Shown here in pieces: positions 56,124 to 64,000 of a stretch of DNA of 64,000 bases. The first letter of the stretch is position 1. Every line of letters begins with the position of its first letter. The stretch comes from Anaerococcus provencensis (lineage in GTDB: Bacteria > Bacillota > Clostridia > Tissierellales > Peptoniphilaceae): contig NZ_HG003685.1 in NCBI RefSeq assembly GCF_000312365.2, positions 164,502 to 228,501 on the forward strand, given 5' to 3'. The position numbers and the translations under genes were made by a program. Under the pieces are notes generated by a model. It was given only the letters and a program-made list of their open reading frames with translations. It was not told the DNA's origin and did no database searches.

Positions 56124-58014
56124 GTCTAGGTCGTAAATGTGCATAACATAGTCAATTAGCTCATCATTTCGTCTATCTATATCTTCTATTGTCCAGTAGA
56201 TCTTATCACCTATAGTTTCGTTAGCCAATCTATTTGGTATGGTTTCATTTAAAAACAATGGCGTCCTAAGACCTTCAAAGGTACCTGTGGTAGGGTCTGT
56301 ATAGTCTCTTTTATCTACAAACTCATTGTTTGACAATTCTGAATTGTATCCAGTTAGTGTAAGATTTCCGAGTTTATGAACGTTGTCTAGGTGTACTTGG
56401 TCTTTCATGTCACCATATTTTTCCTCTAAGTTCTTTGCCCAAGATGAATTTGTTTTTAGTTTTTGTGGCATAATATGCTCTAAAGTCCATCTGTATTGAT
56501 TTTTGTTTTCTATTTTATCATTGAGGTTATCTGGTCTTTGTTTATTAAAATAGCGTCCAAATTCTCTTTCTAAGTCCACTAATATTATTCTAGTGGTGTC
56601 TTTGTTAATATCATAAATATTGTTTTTAAGAGCAGATATAAATACATCATCATCAGCTGCAAGAGATTTGATATTATTCTTTATTATATTTAAATGTGTA
56701 TTTTCGATTCCTACTTGCATTTGCCTTACAGCAGATAGTGATTTTGCCCTGAGATTTGATGCCTTTGGCCTTAGAGTTATATTTCTTCTGACAAAGTATT
56801 TAATTATATAATCCAAAATCTCTTCCATTTCAATTAGTTCAATATTGCCTTGTTTGAACTCATTTAGAGTATAGAGCAAAATTGGATAAACGGACGTTGC
56901 TTCCATCTTAGAGAGTTTTTGTAAAGAACTTATCATACTCTCAGAATAATTTAATAAATCATTGTATTCGCCTATATTATTGGTAAATGATCCAAATATT
57001 AAAGCTCTTGATGTTAAAGTATCAATATAGGATTCTCCATTTTCATCAAATAACGTTTTATATTCAGATAAAGCTTGAGTTTTTGTTATAGAAGATGTGG
57101 AGTTTTCTTTTTTGACTTCATAAGTATCAAAGTTATTTTGCAAAAATTGTGTAACTAGATTAGATTTAGGCTCATTATTAGTATCATTAAAATATGATAA
57201 CAGGATGTCCCATTTATTTAAAGCCTCTTCATCATCCAAGTTATTAACTGCTTGCTCTAGATAATATGATTTTAGCAAATCAATTAATGTTAGAGGAAGA
57301 CCTTTAGCATTGAAAGATGTAAAAATAGTAAAAGCATCTGTAAGATTGCTCACATTGATTCTTAGAATCTCCATATGATTTAAGTCGTTATAGAATTTTA
57401 TTAAATCATTTAAGTTACTTTCATTATATATAGGTTCATCTTTACCCTCTGGGGTCAAAAACTGAGTTTTTATCAGCTCTAGTATTTCGTAGAACCTCTT
57501 GCCCATTTTTCTGTTGCGGGATTCGATATAATCATCAGTTTCTTTTCTTACAATCTGCATAAGTCCATCATAAACTTCTTGGTCGTTAGGATTTAAGCTA
57601 AGCCTTGTTTCACCTGTTTCCTCATTTATTAATCTTCTAGGAATATCGGATAGGGCGTTTCTAAAATTTTTTCTAATTTCAACATCATTAAATTGGACAT
57701 TTTTATGATCTCTTGCAATCATAAAATGATAAAAAATTCCCAGTAAATATAAGGATACGGTTGTAAGCCTTTGTTGACCATCCACTACATCCAAAGAGTT
57801 ATATTTGATGCCAACAGAAGAGTTCTTATCAACGGTTGGAGTTACAAGCAAGTTACCTATATAGTAGCCTCTATCTAACTATATCCTGGAATAGTGTTTC
57901 TACATTGTCAGACCTCCAAGAATAATTTCTTTGATAAATAGGTATGTTATATGTAATATCATTGCCTACTGGAAAAATTTCTGAAATCTTTTTTGATTCT
58001 GGATTTAATTGCAA
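56106..58014 (-). pseudogene. GmrSD-like DUF262/DUF1524 restriction protein, frame-broken
   Basis: Start placed at TTG 58014 because AGGAGG lies at 58021-58026; an earlier ATG at 58071 has none. The first 48 residues run to TAG at 57871 and contain IPIYQRNYSWRSDNVETLFQ, the DUF262 N-terminus. The frame then shifts by +1 and continues DRGYYIGNLLVTP and DVVDGQQRLTTVSLY, the DGQQR nucleotidase motif of GmrS-like domains. It ends with DUF1524/HNH-type EHIMPQKL and HKLGNLTLTGYNSELSNNEF. The stretch between DIV and GYYIGN is shorter than usual, so a small deletion rather than one base is likely. Intact relatives are type IV restriction enzymes against modified phage DNA. Confidence 0.85.
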
Positions 58015-58193
58015 AACAAGCCTCCTAATATATTCTATATTTATTAGATCATAAAAATGCAGAATGATCAAATTTTATTAATATATTAAAGTAATATTGG
58101 CAAAAAAATAGCACCCGGATTAGGATGCTGATTTTTTGACCACTTAGATAAAAAAGTAAATGTTGTTCGTTCATATTTCACCTTGAACAAGCA

Positions 58194-58327
58194 TTGAAAT
58201 TTTTAGAAATTGACTTATAATAATATTAAGAGAAGCCACCTCTATAAAGCCCTTGACAACAAGGATACTGATGATGATAGAGTAATATTACTCAATAAAA
58301 AAGACAGTAGGTCTGAACTACTGTCTT
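58194..58327 (+). ncRNA. Putative antisense antitoxin RNA of a type I toxin-antitoxin locus (with promoter)
   Basis: Promoter TTGAAA (58194-58199), 16-base spacer, TATAAT (58216-58221). A transcript from about 58228 would end at the shared terminator (stem AAGACAGTAG / CTACTGTCTT, 58301-58327, then T run), giving about 100 nt. It runs convergently to the toxin gene. Two segments match the plus strand of the toxin 5' region, so the RNA would be complementary to the toxin mRNA there: 58266-58279 versus 58414-58427 over the start codon (12 of 14 bases), and 58237-58245 versus 58436-58445 over the ribosome site (shorter, one gap). This is the architecture of Fst/par-type loci. Confidence 0.65.
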
Positions 58328-58332
58328 TTTTT
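58301..58332. terminator. Shared bidirectional terminator of toxin mRNA and antisense RNA
   Basis: Ten-bp stem AAGACAGTAG / CTACTGTCTT with a 7-base loop, flanked by A run and T run, so it works on both strands. It lies just past the toxin stop codon at 58336. Confidence 0.85.
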
Positions 58333-58335
58333 ATG

Positions 58336-58428
58336 CTAGTTTTTGGGATCTATATACCTTGAGATAACCAAAAGTATTATCCCAACTAGCAAAGGAAAAA
58401 TAAAATTTTCCATTACTGACGATGACAT
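58336..58428 (-). CDS. Fst/TxpA-like type I toxin, 30-residue hydrophobic peptide
   Basis: A 30-codon ORF from ATG 58428 with a strong AGGGGGTGAT site upstream. The peptide has a short polar start (MSSSVMEN), one hydrophobic helix FIFPLLVGIILLVISRY and a charged tail DPKN, the layout of Fst-family toxins that insert in the membrane. On the minus strand a TATAAT (58470-58475) precedes a leader that begins with a 6-bp hairpin CCACTT / AAGTGG (58448-58463) directly before the ribosome site. Fst mRNAs carry a comparable 5' stem-loop that limits translation. The convergent RNA and shared terminator complete the locus. No close sequence match can be claimed without a search. Confidence 0.75.
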   Translation of the reverse strand: MSSSVMENFIFPLLVGIILLVISRYIDPKN

Positions 58429-58507
58429 TTCATATCACCCCCTATCACCACTTCATTAAGTGGCATTTTATTATAGCATATATTGTTAAAAACAGATATC
58501 TAAACCT

Positions 58508-59437
58508 CTATTTCTCCACATTCCTATAGTTGCTTGAGCTCATTTGGTACATTTGCCATCTTACTCCTCTGATGGCTACCCCCATGGTGTATATGTTTTC
58601 TGGTAAGGATATGCCGTTCATGGCGTCTCCTATGTGTTGGAGGTGGGCGCCGTTTGCTTTTGCTGCTAGGGCGATTTGTCTTATGGTGTCTTCATCGCTT
58701 GTTTCTTGGCTTGTTCCTATGGCTGACATGATGAGGACATTTTCTTCTATATTTTTGCCTGTGTTGTAGTCATATACATAGTCTGCTATTTCTTTTAGAT
58801 CATCTTCGTTAAAGTGTGGGACTGTGTATGGGGCTGGGACTAGGAGTATGTCTATGCCTGCTTTTATGAAGTCTTTGGCTATTTCTAGGTTCATTACAGG
58901 TCCGTCTGTACCTGCTGCGTGCATTTTGCCTGCTATGACAAGGCCTTTGAAGTTCTCTTTGGCTTCTTTTATGGCTTCTAGTATTTGACTATTGGTTACT
59001 CCTGTTCCTGGGTTGCCTGTTAGGCATATGAGATCTAGGCCAAGGTCATTTGCTAATTTGTAGTTTTCTATGGATGCAATTCTACCTTTTGGTAGTTCTT
59101 CTCTACTTTGGGTCATTTCTGCATTAGTATCTACTGGCTCTAGGTTGACTCCTAGGGGTCTGGATGTTGCGCGTTTTAGCCATGCCAAGTGATTTGATGC
59201 TTCTTCTGGTACGCCGTTTATTGTTGGATTTTCTAGGTCTAAGGCATTTAGTAGTAGTATGTCTGCTCCAAAGGCTCTTTCTATTTCGGCATTTGTAAGT
59301 CCTCCGATATAGGGTTGGGCTGATACGACTGATTCTGATACTATTACCCTGCCTTCTGATGCTAGTATGGCTTGTTTTAGTTCCATAGGGCTAGCTTTGA
59401 GGTAATCTCCTCCCTGGTAGTTTAATAATCTTTTCAT
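58508..59437 (-). CDS. PTS-associated TIM-barrel-like protein of unknown function
   Basis: 309 residues, no signal peptide or membrane segment. Alternating strands and helices with motifs ADILLLNALDLENP, RPLGVNLEPVD, DLICLTGNPGTGV, LVIAGKMHAAGTDGP and DILLVPAPYTVP look like a TIM barrel binding a phosphorylated ligand. Proteins of this type occur beside PTS genes in Firmicutes (some annotated as DUF7916 or phosphonomutase-like; the name is from memory). It follows the PTS EIICB gene after a terminator-like hairpin, with its own AAAGGAG. A role in processing the phosphosugar delivered by the PTS is plausible. Confidence 0.7.
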   Translation of the reverse strand: MKRLLNYQGGDYLKASPMELKQAILASEGRVIVSESVVSAQPYIGGLTNAEIERAFGADILLLNALDLENPTINGVPEEASNHLAWLKRATSRPLGVNLEPVDTNAEMTQSREELPKGRIASIENYKLANDLGLDLICLTGNPGTGVTNSQILEAIKEAKENFKGLVIAGKMHAAGTDGPVMNLEIAKDFIKAGIDILLVPAPYTVPHFNEDDLKEIADYVYDYNTGKNIEENVLIMSAIGTSQETSDEDTIRQIALAAKANGAHLQHIGDAMNGISLPENIYTMGVAIRGVRWQMYQMSSSNYRNVEK

Positions 59438-59460
59438 TTTCTTCTCCTTTTGATTTATAA

Positions 59461-59493
59461 AAAAATCAGTAAGCTATTGCCTACTGATTTTTT
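59461..59493 (-). terminator. Terminator after the PTS EIICB gene
   Basis: AAAAAATCAGTA / TACTGATTTTT with a 10-base loop, followed by T run on the minus strand. It separates the PTS gene from the TIM-barrel gene, which may be read by partial readthrough. Confidence 0.8.
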
Positions 59494-59498
59494 AGTTC

Positions 59499-61022
59499 TT
59501 ATTTACCCAAAAGTTTTACAAATTCATCATACACTGCTTGAACTTGTGGTCCTATGATTACTTGGACTGCTTTTGGACCTGGTTTCATAATTCCTGCAAC
59601 GCCAGCTTCTTTGATTTTATCGTCATTTACTTTTGCTGGATCATTTACTGTTAGACGTAGTCTTGTTGTACAATAGCTTGTTGTATCAATATTTTCTGCT
59701 CCGCCTAGACCTTGTAAAATTGTTTTTGCTGTATCAGTATATGATCCTTTTACTGTAGCTTGTTGTTCTTTTGCTTCTTGATCAGCTGTCTTATCATCTG
59801 AAGAAACCTGGCCACTATTTTGAGATTTTGAGCTTCTACCTGGAGTAGCTACATCCCATTTATCTATTAGAGCTCTAAATAATAAGTAATAGATTGCAAA
59901 GAATACTAGCCCCATTACAAGTAATATCCAAATTTTTTGTGCCATTGGGTTTTTTGCTGATAGCAGTAAGTCTATAAGTCCTGCTGAGAAACCAAATCCT
60001 GCGTATGCTTTTAGTTGTGCTGCCAAGAACACTGAAATACCTGTTAGTAGTGCGTGTACTAGGTAAAGTTGTGGTGCTACAAACATAAAGGCAAATTCTA
60101 GTGGTTCTGTTACACCTGTTAAGAATGATGCTAATGCACCTGCAATCATAAGAGCTTTAGTAGTTTTTTTGTTACTCTCATCAGCTCTTTGAGCTATAGC
60201 TAGGGCAGCACCTGGCAAACCAAACATCATTATTGGGAAGAATCCTGCTTGGTACATACCTGGATGATAGGTTGCTGTGATTGATTCTTGTACGTTATTT
60301 AAGAAATTTGGTATATCGTTGATATCAGCAAGTCCAAACCAGAATACTTGGTTTAGGGCATGGTGAAGTCCTGTTGGAATCAATAGTCTGTTAAAGAATC
60401 CATATAATCCAGCACCAAGAGCTCCCATTCCAGTTAGTGTTGTACCAAATTTTACTAGACCAGCATAAATGAATGGCCATAGGAAAATTAGAATTATTGA
60501 TGCAATTAGAGCATATAGGGATGCCATAATTGGCACAAGTCTTCTTCCTGAGAAGAATGCCAAGAAGTCTGGAAGTTTTGTTGAGTGGAACCTATCGTAG
60601 GCTTTGCCGCCCAAGACCCCGGATATAATACCTATAAGTACGTTTTTGTTGTTGATGGCATCAAATGCTGCAACTCTAAATGGATCGCTTGCTGTCCATG
60701 CTTCGACGTCAATAGACTTAAGTTGGGCAACTGTTGCTGTTGATAGCATCTTTGATAAGGTTAAAAATGCTACAAGACCTGCAAGAGCACTTGCGCCATG
60801 ATTTTCTTTGGCAATACCAAACGCTATACCTACTGCAAATAGTATGCCTAGATTATCTAAAACTGCTCCACCAGCAGATATGAAAAATGCTGCTATTGGC
60901 GAACCTGCACCCCAATCAACAGGGTCAATAAAATAACCAATACCCAAAAGAAGGGCTGCTAGAGGCATAACCGCAACTGGTTGCATTAGGGCTTGACCTA
61001 ATCTTTGTAGTTTTTCTTTCAT
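59499..61022 (-). CDS. PTS glucose/N-acetylglucosamine-family EIICB
   Basis: 507 residues. The membrane IIC domain (about 1-390) has ten or so helices with SGRRLVPIMASL and PTGLHHALNQVFWFG, close to the NagE/N-acetylglucosamine group, and TGVTEPLEFAFMFVAP. A polar linker (about 400-430) leads to IIB with the phosphorylated Cys451 in SYCTTRLRLTVND. There is no IIA domain, so IIA must come from elsewhere. AGGAGG precedes the ATG. Sugar uptake and phosphorylation at the membrane; GlcNAc is the best guess, glucose or maltose are alternatives. Confidence 0.85.
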   Translation of the reverse strand: MKEKLQRLGQALMQPVAVMPLAALLLGIGYFIDPVDWGAGSPIAAFFISAGGAVLDNLGILFAVGIAFGIAKENHGASALAGLVAFLTLSKMLSTATVAQLKSIDVEAWTASDPFRVAAFDAINNKNVLIGIISGVLGGKAYDRFHSTKLPDFLAFFSGRRLVPIMASLYALIASIILIFLWPFIYAGLVKFGTTLTGMGALGAGLYGFFNRLLIPTGLHHALNQVFWFGLADINDIPNFLNNVQESITATYHPGMYQAGFFPIMMFGLPGAALAIAQRADESNKKTTKALMIAGALASFLTGVTEPLEFAFMFVAPQLYLVHALLTGISVFLAAQLKAYAGFGFSAGLIDLLLSAKNPMAQKIWILLVMGLVFFAIYYLLFRALIDKWDVATPGRSSKSQNSGQVSSDDKTADQEAKEQQATVKGSYTDTAKTILQGLGGAENIDTTSYCTTRLRLTVNDPAKVNDDKIKEAGVAGIMKPGPKAVQVIIGPQVQAVYDEFVKLLGK

Positions 61023-61120
61023 AACTACCTCCTCATAAAATATTAATAATGTTAAATAATTACCATTACTTCTCTATATTATCATACTTTGGACATTTTT
61101 TAAATAATTTATTTGACAAA

Positions 61121-61984
61121 TTAGTGTACGCCCAGGAAAATATAATCCAAAAATTTCACTTTTAGTTTAAATAAAATCTCACCTAGCAAAAAAGTTACTA
61201 AGATTGCCATAACTGTTACTATGAGAGGACTTGCATCAACTATGCTTGCCAATAAGATATAGTTTAGTTTGTATGGGTAGATATAGGCAAAGGTCAAATA
61301 CTTGCCAAAACTCCTTGTACCCACTGGAGAATCACCCTTTAAGATGATATATGTTAGGATGAAGAGAGAGAAATATATGCCCAGGTAGAAATTCTTGGTG
61401 TAAACTAAGTATACCTCCCCAACAAATAGGATAATTGCCAAAGGATAGAGGAATTTGTTTATTGATTTGGCTGGATTGATCCTAGTTGCCAAAACATAGA
61501 AAGCAAAGTAGACCAAGAGGTCCTTGTAGTAAAAGTCAAAGGGAATGTAGGTAGTATTGTGCATAGCAAGGTAGAGTAAGAGGCCCAAAGCTGCTATAAT
61601 ACTTGTAATATTGGTCCCAAAGACCCTAGATAGGACAAGTTCTATGATAAAAAATACAAAAACTACAAAAATCACATCAAAGAAATTTACAATCAGATAC
61701 TGGATGTCTGTCAATAGATACTTATCGACTGTAAGTTTAAAGCCCTTGGTGTAAAATATAATGAAAGTTCCATATACTATGAGAGGTAGGGCCATCAATA
61801 ATACTTTTTTGCTATCAGCAAAGGAAATATTATAGGCCAGATAGGCAATGATATAGCAATTGATGAGCATTGTAAGCACATTTATATTCACTTTTATTTG
61901 ATTTGCAAAAAATGGCGCAAGATATGATACTAGCAAAAGCAATAGGGCAAGGCCATCTGCAAGCTTGATTTTATATGTATTCAT
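61121..61984 (-). CDS. Polytopic membrane protein of unknown function
   Basis: 287 residues with eight to ten hydrophobic segments and little else. The C-terminal part (FGKYLTFAYIYPYKLNYILL) recalls the end of TraX-like and acyltransferase-3-like membrane proteins, but the usual N-terminal motif is not seen, so I do not assign it. It is divergent from the gene at 62055 and follows the PTS gene on the opposite side, probably monocistronic. Confidence 0.6.
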   Translation of the reverse strand: MNTYKIKLADGLALLLLLVSYLAPFFANQIKVNINVLTMLINCYIIAYLAYNISFADSKKVLLMALPLIVYGTFIIFYTKGFKLTVDKYLLTDIQYLIVNFFDVIFVVFVFFIIELVLSRVFGTNITSIIAALGLLLYLAMHNTTYIPFDFYYKDLLVYFAFYVLATRINPAKSINKFLYPLAIILFVGEVYLVYTKNFYLGIYFSLFILTYIILKGDSPVGTRSFGKYLTFAYIYPYKLNYILLASIVDASPLIVTVMAILVTFLLGEILFKLKVKFLDYIFLGVH

Positions 61985-62025
61985 ATGATAATGATATCAC
62001 GATTTTAAAAATTAGGCTATTTCTT

Positions 62026-62034
62026 ATGGTATAA
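62026..62034 (+). promoter_or_regulatory. Extended -10 promoter
   Basis: TGGTATAAT, 21 bases before the ATG at 62055; identical to the element before the V-ATPase operon. The short distance gives a leader of roughly 14 nt with GCGAGGG as ribosome site. Confidence 0.55.
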
Positions 62035-62054
62035 TTAAAATTAGCGAGGGATTT

Positions 62055-62699
62055 ATGGCAAGAAATTATAGTGCAAATCGCAGAAGAAGTCACACTCCAC
62101 CAAGAAGGAGAAGAATGTCTGTATTACCATATATGCTATTGGCAATATTAATACTAGTTATTTTTTCTGCAATTTATTATTTTATAAATTTTAATGTAAA
62201 TAAGAATGTTGAAAAATTGGAAAAGGCTATCAAGACCTATGATGTCACATATCTGGAGAATAATACAGATCGTTTGCCAATTATCTTGGATGTCCTAAGA
62301 AAGTCATACTCTGATGATTCGGTCAAACAAGAAGAATTTTATGATGGCAACTTCTCAAATCTAGACCTTGAAGTAATAGAGGTGACCAACAAGTCAAAGG
62401 GCAAAGAGGTAAGGCTCAATGTCAAAAATGTCAACTACATAGATATATATGATAGTGTTGAGGGAGATGAGGATCAAACCGTAGTCCACAACAATTATGT
62501 CAAAAAACTCCTTACCCCAAGTAAGGACAGGACTGTCATGGAAGCCAATATATTTTTGGAAAGAACTATCAAAGGCTATAGGGTCTACGAAACTAGAGAA
62601 TTTATAAACGCAATCCTCGGTGGAGCCCTTGAATACGCTGATGATATACCAAAAGTAGAAGATGCGACAGATAAGGATGATACTAGCAAGGGAAATTAG
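62055..62699 (+). CDS. Single-pass membrane protein of unknown function
   Basis: 214 residues. A very basic, Arg-rich N-terminus (SANRRRSHTPPRRRRMS) precedes one transmembrane helix (about residues 24-46), so the N-terminus should be cytoplasmic and the rest outside. The outer part is an alpha/beta domain ending in an acidic tail (KVEDATDKDDTSKGN). No family recognised. It is 26 bases before the CPBP protease gene, likely co-transcribed. Confidence 0.65.
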   Translation: MARNYSANRRRSHTPPRRRRMSVLPYMLLAILILVIFSAIYYFINFNVNKNVEKLEKAIKTYDVTYLENNTDRLPIILDVLRKSYSDDSVKQEEFYDGNFSNLDLEVIEVTNKSKGKEVRLNVKNVNYIDIYDSVEGDEDQTVVHNNYVKKLLTPSKDRTVMEANIFLERTIKGYRVYETREFINAILGGALEYADDIPKVEDATDKDDTSKGN

Positions 62700-62725
62700 T
62701 TTTTCCTTAAAAGAAAGGAAGTCCC

Positions 62726-63610
62726 ATGCTAAAAGACAACTTTTCTATAGAACAAACTAGAAAGACACTAAAAAAGACCAATCCAGTTTTAACCGTAGTA
62801 ATTTTATTTTTGCTAATGCAAATACCAGGGGTCATATTCGCACCCCTGTTTTCCTATGTTTTTTTAGGGAATGATAATTCAGATTATTTTCTGCTCTTTA
62901 ACTTGTTTTTGACCATATTTGTAGCTATACTAGGATATCTATTTGCAAAAAAATACCAAAAGAGAAACAAGGAGAGCCTGGGCCTTGTAAATAATTCCAA
63001 GAGTTATATCAAAGGATTATTATTAGGCCTTTTTATGATACTTACAGTAGTTTTGCTATTAAAGATATCAGGATTCGCTACTTTTACCATAAATATCTCC
63101 CAAGTATCCTGGCCGATTTTTGTGCTCTTTATCCTAGGCTGGGCCATCCAAGGTTTTGAAGAAGAGTTAATCACAAGGTCAATTTTGATGAATTATTTCG
63201 CTGTAAACAATGGAGTGATTGGCGGAATCATAATAAATAGTCTGATTTTTGCCATCTTACACTTGGGTAATCCAGCCTTTGGCATCTTGCCTTTTGTAAA
63301 TATATTGCTAATAGGAATAGTATTTTCATTGCTATTTTACATATCAGATGACATATTTTTGCCAGCAGCAGCCCACAGCTTTTGGAACTTTGCCCAGGGA
63401 AATATCTTTGGCATCGAAGTAAGCGGCATGGATGAAATTAACAACACTCTTTTAAAAACAAAACTAATGGGAAATGACCTTATAAGCGGCGGAGCCTTTG
63501 GCTTTGAAGGGTCTATTTTTGTGACTATTGTTGAGATAATAGTGATTTTGCTACTTATCAAAGAAATAAAATATAAAAATTTGTATAAAAAAGAAAAAGA
63601 AAATAAATGA
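62726..63610 (+). CDS. CPBP-family intramembrane metalloprotease
   Basis: 294 residues with about eight hydrophobic segments. The family motifs are present: EEELITRSILMN (EExxxR), then HLGN (FAILHLGNPAFG) and HSFWNF (AAAHSFWNFAQGN), which supply the metal-binding Glu and His residues. Relatives include bacteriocin self-immunity proteins and Rce1-like CAAX proteases. It is preceded by AAAGGAAG. Substrate unknown; no bacteriocin gene is adjacent here. Confidence 0.9.
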   Translation: MLKDNFSIEQTRKTLKKTNPVLTVVILFLLMQIPGVIFAPLFSYVFLGNDNSDYFLLFNLFLTIFVAILGYLFAKKYQKRNKESLGLVNNSKSYIKGLLLGLFMILTVVLLLKISGFATFTINISQVSWPIFVLFILGWAIQGFEEELITRSILMNYFAVNNGVIGGIIINSLIFAILHLGNPAFGILPFVNILLIGIVFSLLFYISDDIFLPAAAHSFWNFAQGNIFGIEVSGMDEINNTLLKTKLMGNDLISGGAFGFEGSIFVTIVEIIVILLLIKEIKYKNLYKKEKENK

Positions 63611-63645
63611 AAAATTGGACAATACAGAGTATTACATATGGAGGG

Positions 63646-63677
63646 TAAACTAAAATAAGTGGACTACTTTTAGTTTA
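63646..63677. terminator. Stem-loop between the CPBP gene and the convergent TPR-like gene
   Basis: TAAACTAAAA / TTTTAGTTTA, a perfect 10-bp AT-rich stem with a 12-base loop, ending one base before the minus-strand stop codon. Probably a weak bidirectional terminator. Confidence 0.55.
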
Positions 63678-64000
63678 TTATTTACTAATATGTATTTTTC
63701 GTTGTTTATTCTTGTTAAACCTATTTTCCCAATGTTCTAGTATAGTGTTGTAGACATATTCTCCTTGATTTTTAGCAATTTCTAGAGATTTTTTTATATA
63801 TTTTTCATATGAAAGATCTAAGTCTTCCAGTATCAAAGCTTTCGTATAAAGCATTACTGGAGAAGTATAGGATTTAGGATTAGAACTAAATGATTTATTT
63901 ATATATTCCAAAGCCTTATCTTTTACACCCAGTATATAGTAATCAATAGCCATATTATGGAAAACTAGATAATTTATGTTATTGTCAGTAGAATTGGATT
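63678..64000 (-). CDS. TPR-like protein, C-terminal part (gene runs off the window)
   Basis: The frame is open to the right edge of the window, so the internal ATG at 63953 need not be the start; about 107 residues are visible. Helical repeats such as HNMAIDYYILGVKDKALEYI, then LYTKALILEDLDLSYEKYIK fit tetratricopeptide repeats, as found at the C-terminus of Rgg/MutR-like or other HTH-TPR regulators in this group. The N-terminal domain is outside, so the regulator reading is a guess. Confidence 0.5.
   Translation of the reverse strand, partial: SNSTDNNINYLVFHNMAIDYYILGVKDKALEYINKSFSSNPKSYTSPVMLYTKALILEDLDLSYEKYIKKSLEIAKNQGEYVYNTILEHWENRFNKNKQRKIHISK

Noticed and set aside
57871..58071. Independent small gene starting at 58071
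   Set aside because: Its sequence is the DUF262 N-terminus of the broken restriction gene and the better start is TTG 58014 behind AGGAGG.

Overview
The window is low-GC, gene-dense Firmicutes DNA. Several features point to a Gram-positive anaerobic coccus of the Anaerococcus/Peptoniphilus type (family Peptoniphilaceae): a complete bacterial V-type ATPase operon, a T-box leader on thrS, AGGAGG-type ribosome sites, a class I ribonucleotide reductase small subunit, a cytoplasmic-type sialidase and large secreted papain-like peptidases. The genus is an inference; no 16S or tRNA gene is visible.

Layout. 0-7.6 kb is an accessory region, mostly on the minus strand: a lactococcin-972-type bacteriocin locus (precursor, large membrane protein, ABC ATPase, membrane-anchored protein), a VanR/VanS-like two-component system, and a decayed TraG/VirD4 coupling-protein tail left by a conjugative element. 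The precursor has an in-frame stop, and the membrane protein and the kinase are each frameshifted at an A7 run. 7.6-21.4 kb is a secreted-protein island: a 999-aa papain-family peptidase, two paralogous secreted proteins of unknown function, and a 2626-aa papain-family protein that also carries Ig-like repeats, a rhodanese domain and five probable thioredoxin-fold modules. 21.5-27.8 kb holds nrdB and a TetR-controlled operon (MMPL transporter plus a secreted heptad-repeat protein). 27.9-36.4 kb is the V-ATPase operon (H-I-K-E-C-F-A-B-D), followed by a CNNM/CBS membrane protein. The rotor subunit carries the full sodium-ligand set known from Enterococcus hirae.

37.8-42.3 kb contains a sialidase, a DinJ/YafQ-type toxin-antitoxin pair (antitoxin frameshifted at an A7 run), a 172-bp MITE-like element, a CoA-disulfide-reductase-like flavoprotein and a lone mannose-family PTS IIB. 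42.5-52.3 kb is one long operon behind a perfect 17-bp palindrome. It encodes two YbtP/YbtQ-like ABC half-transporters, an ECF module (S, T, fused A), an AraC regulator and a secreted coiled-coil protein, and resembles a metallophore uptake system without biosynthesis genes. 52.4-56.1 kb carries T-box-thrS and a MATE exporter. 56.1-58.5 kb carries a broken GmrSD-like restriction gene and a previously unannotated type I toxin-antitoxin locus: a 30-aa hydrophobic peptide with a convergent ~100-nt antisense RNA. 58.5-64 kb carries a GlcNAc/glucose-type PTS with a TIM-barrel-like partner, membrane proteins of unknown function, a CPBP protease and a truncated TPR-like gene at the edge.

A recurring oddity is that four genes in separate loci (972 membrane protein, sensor kinase, DinJ antitoxin, ECF-T) are each interrupted by exactly one missing A in an A6-A7 run. 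The TraG remnant shows the same with one G in a G4 run. This is systematic homopolymer error, real slippage/phase variation, or recoding; raw reads would decide.
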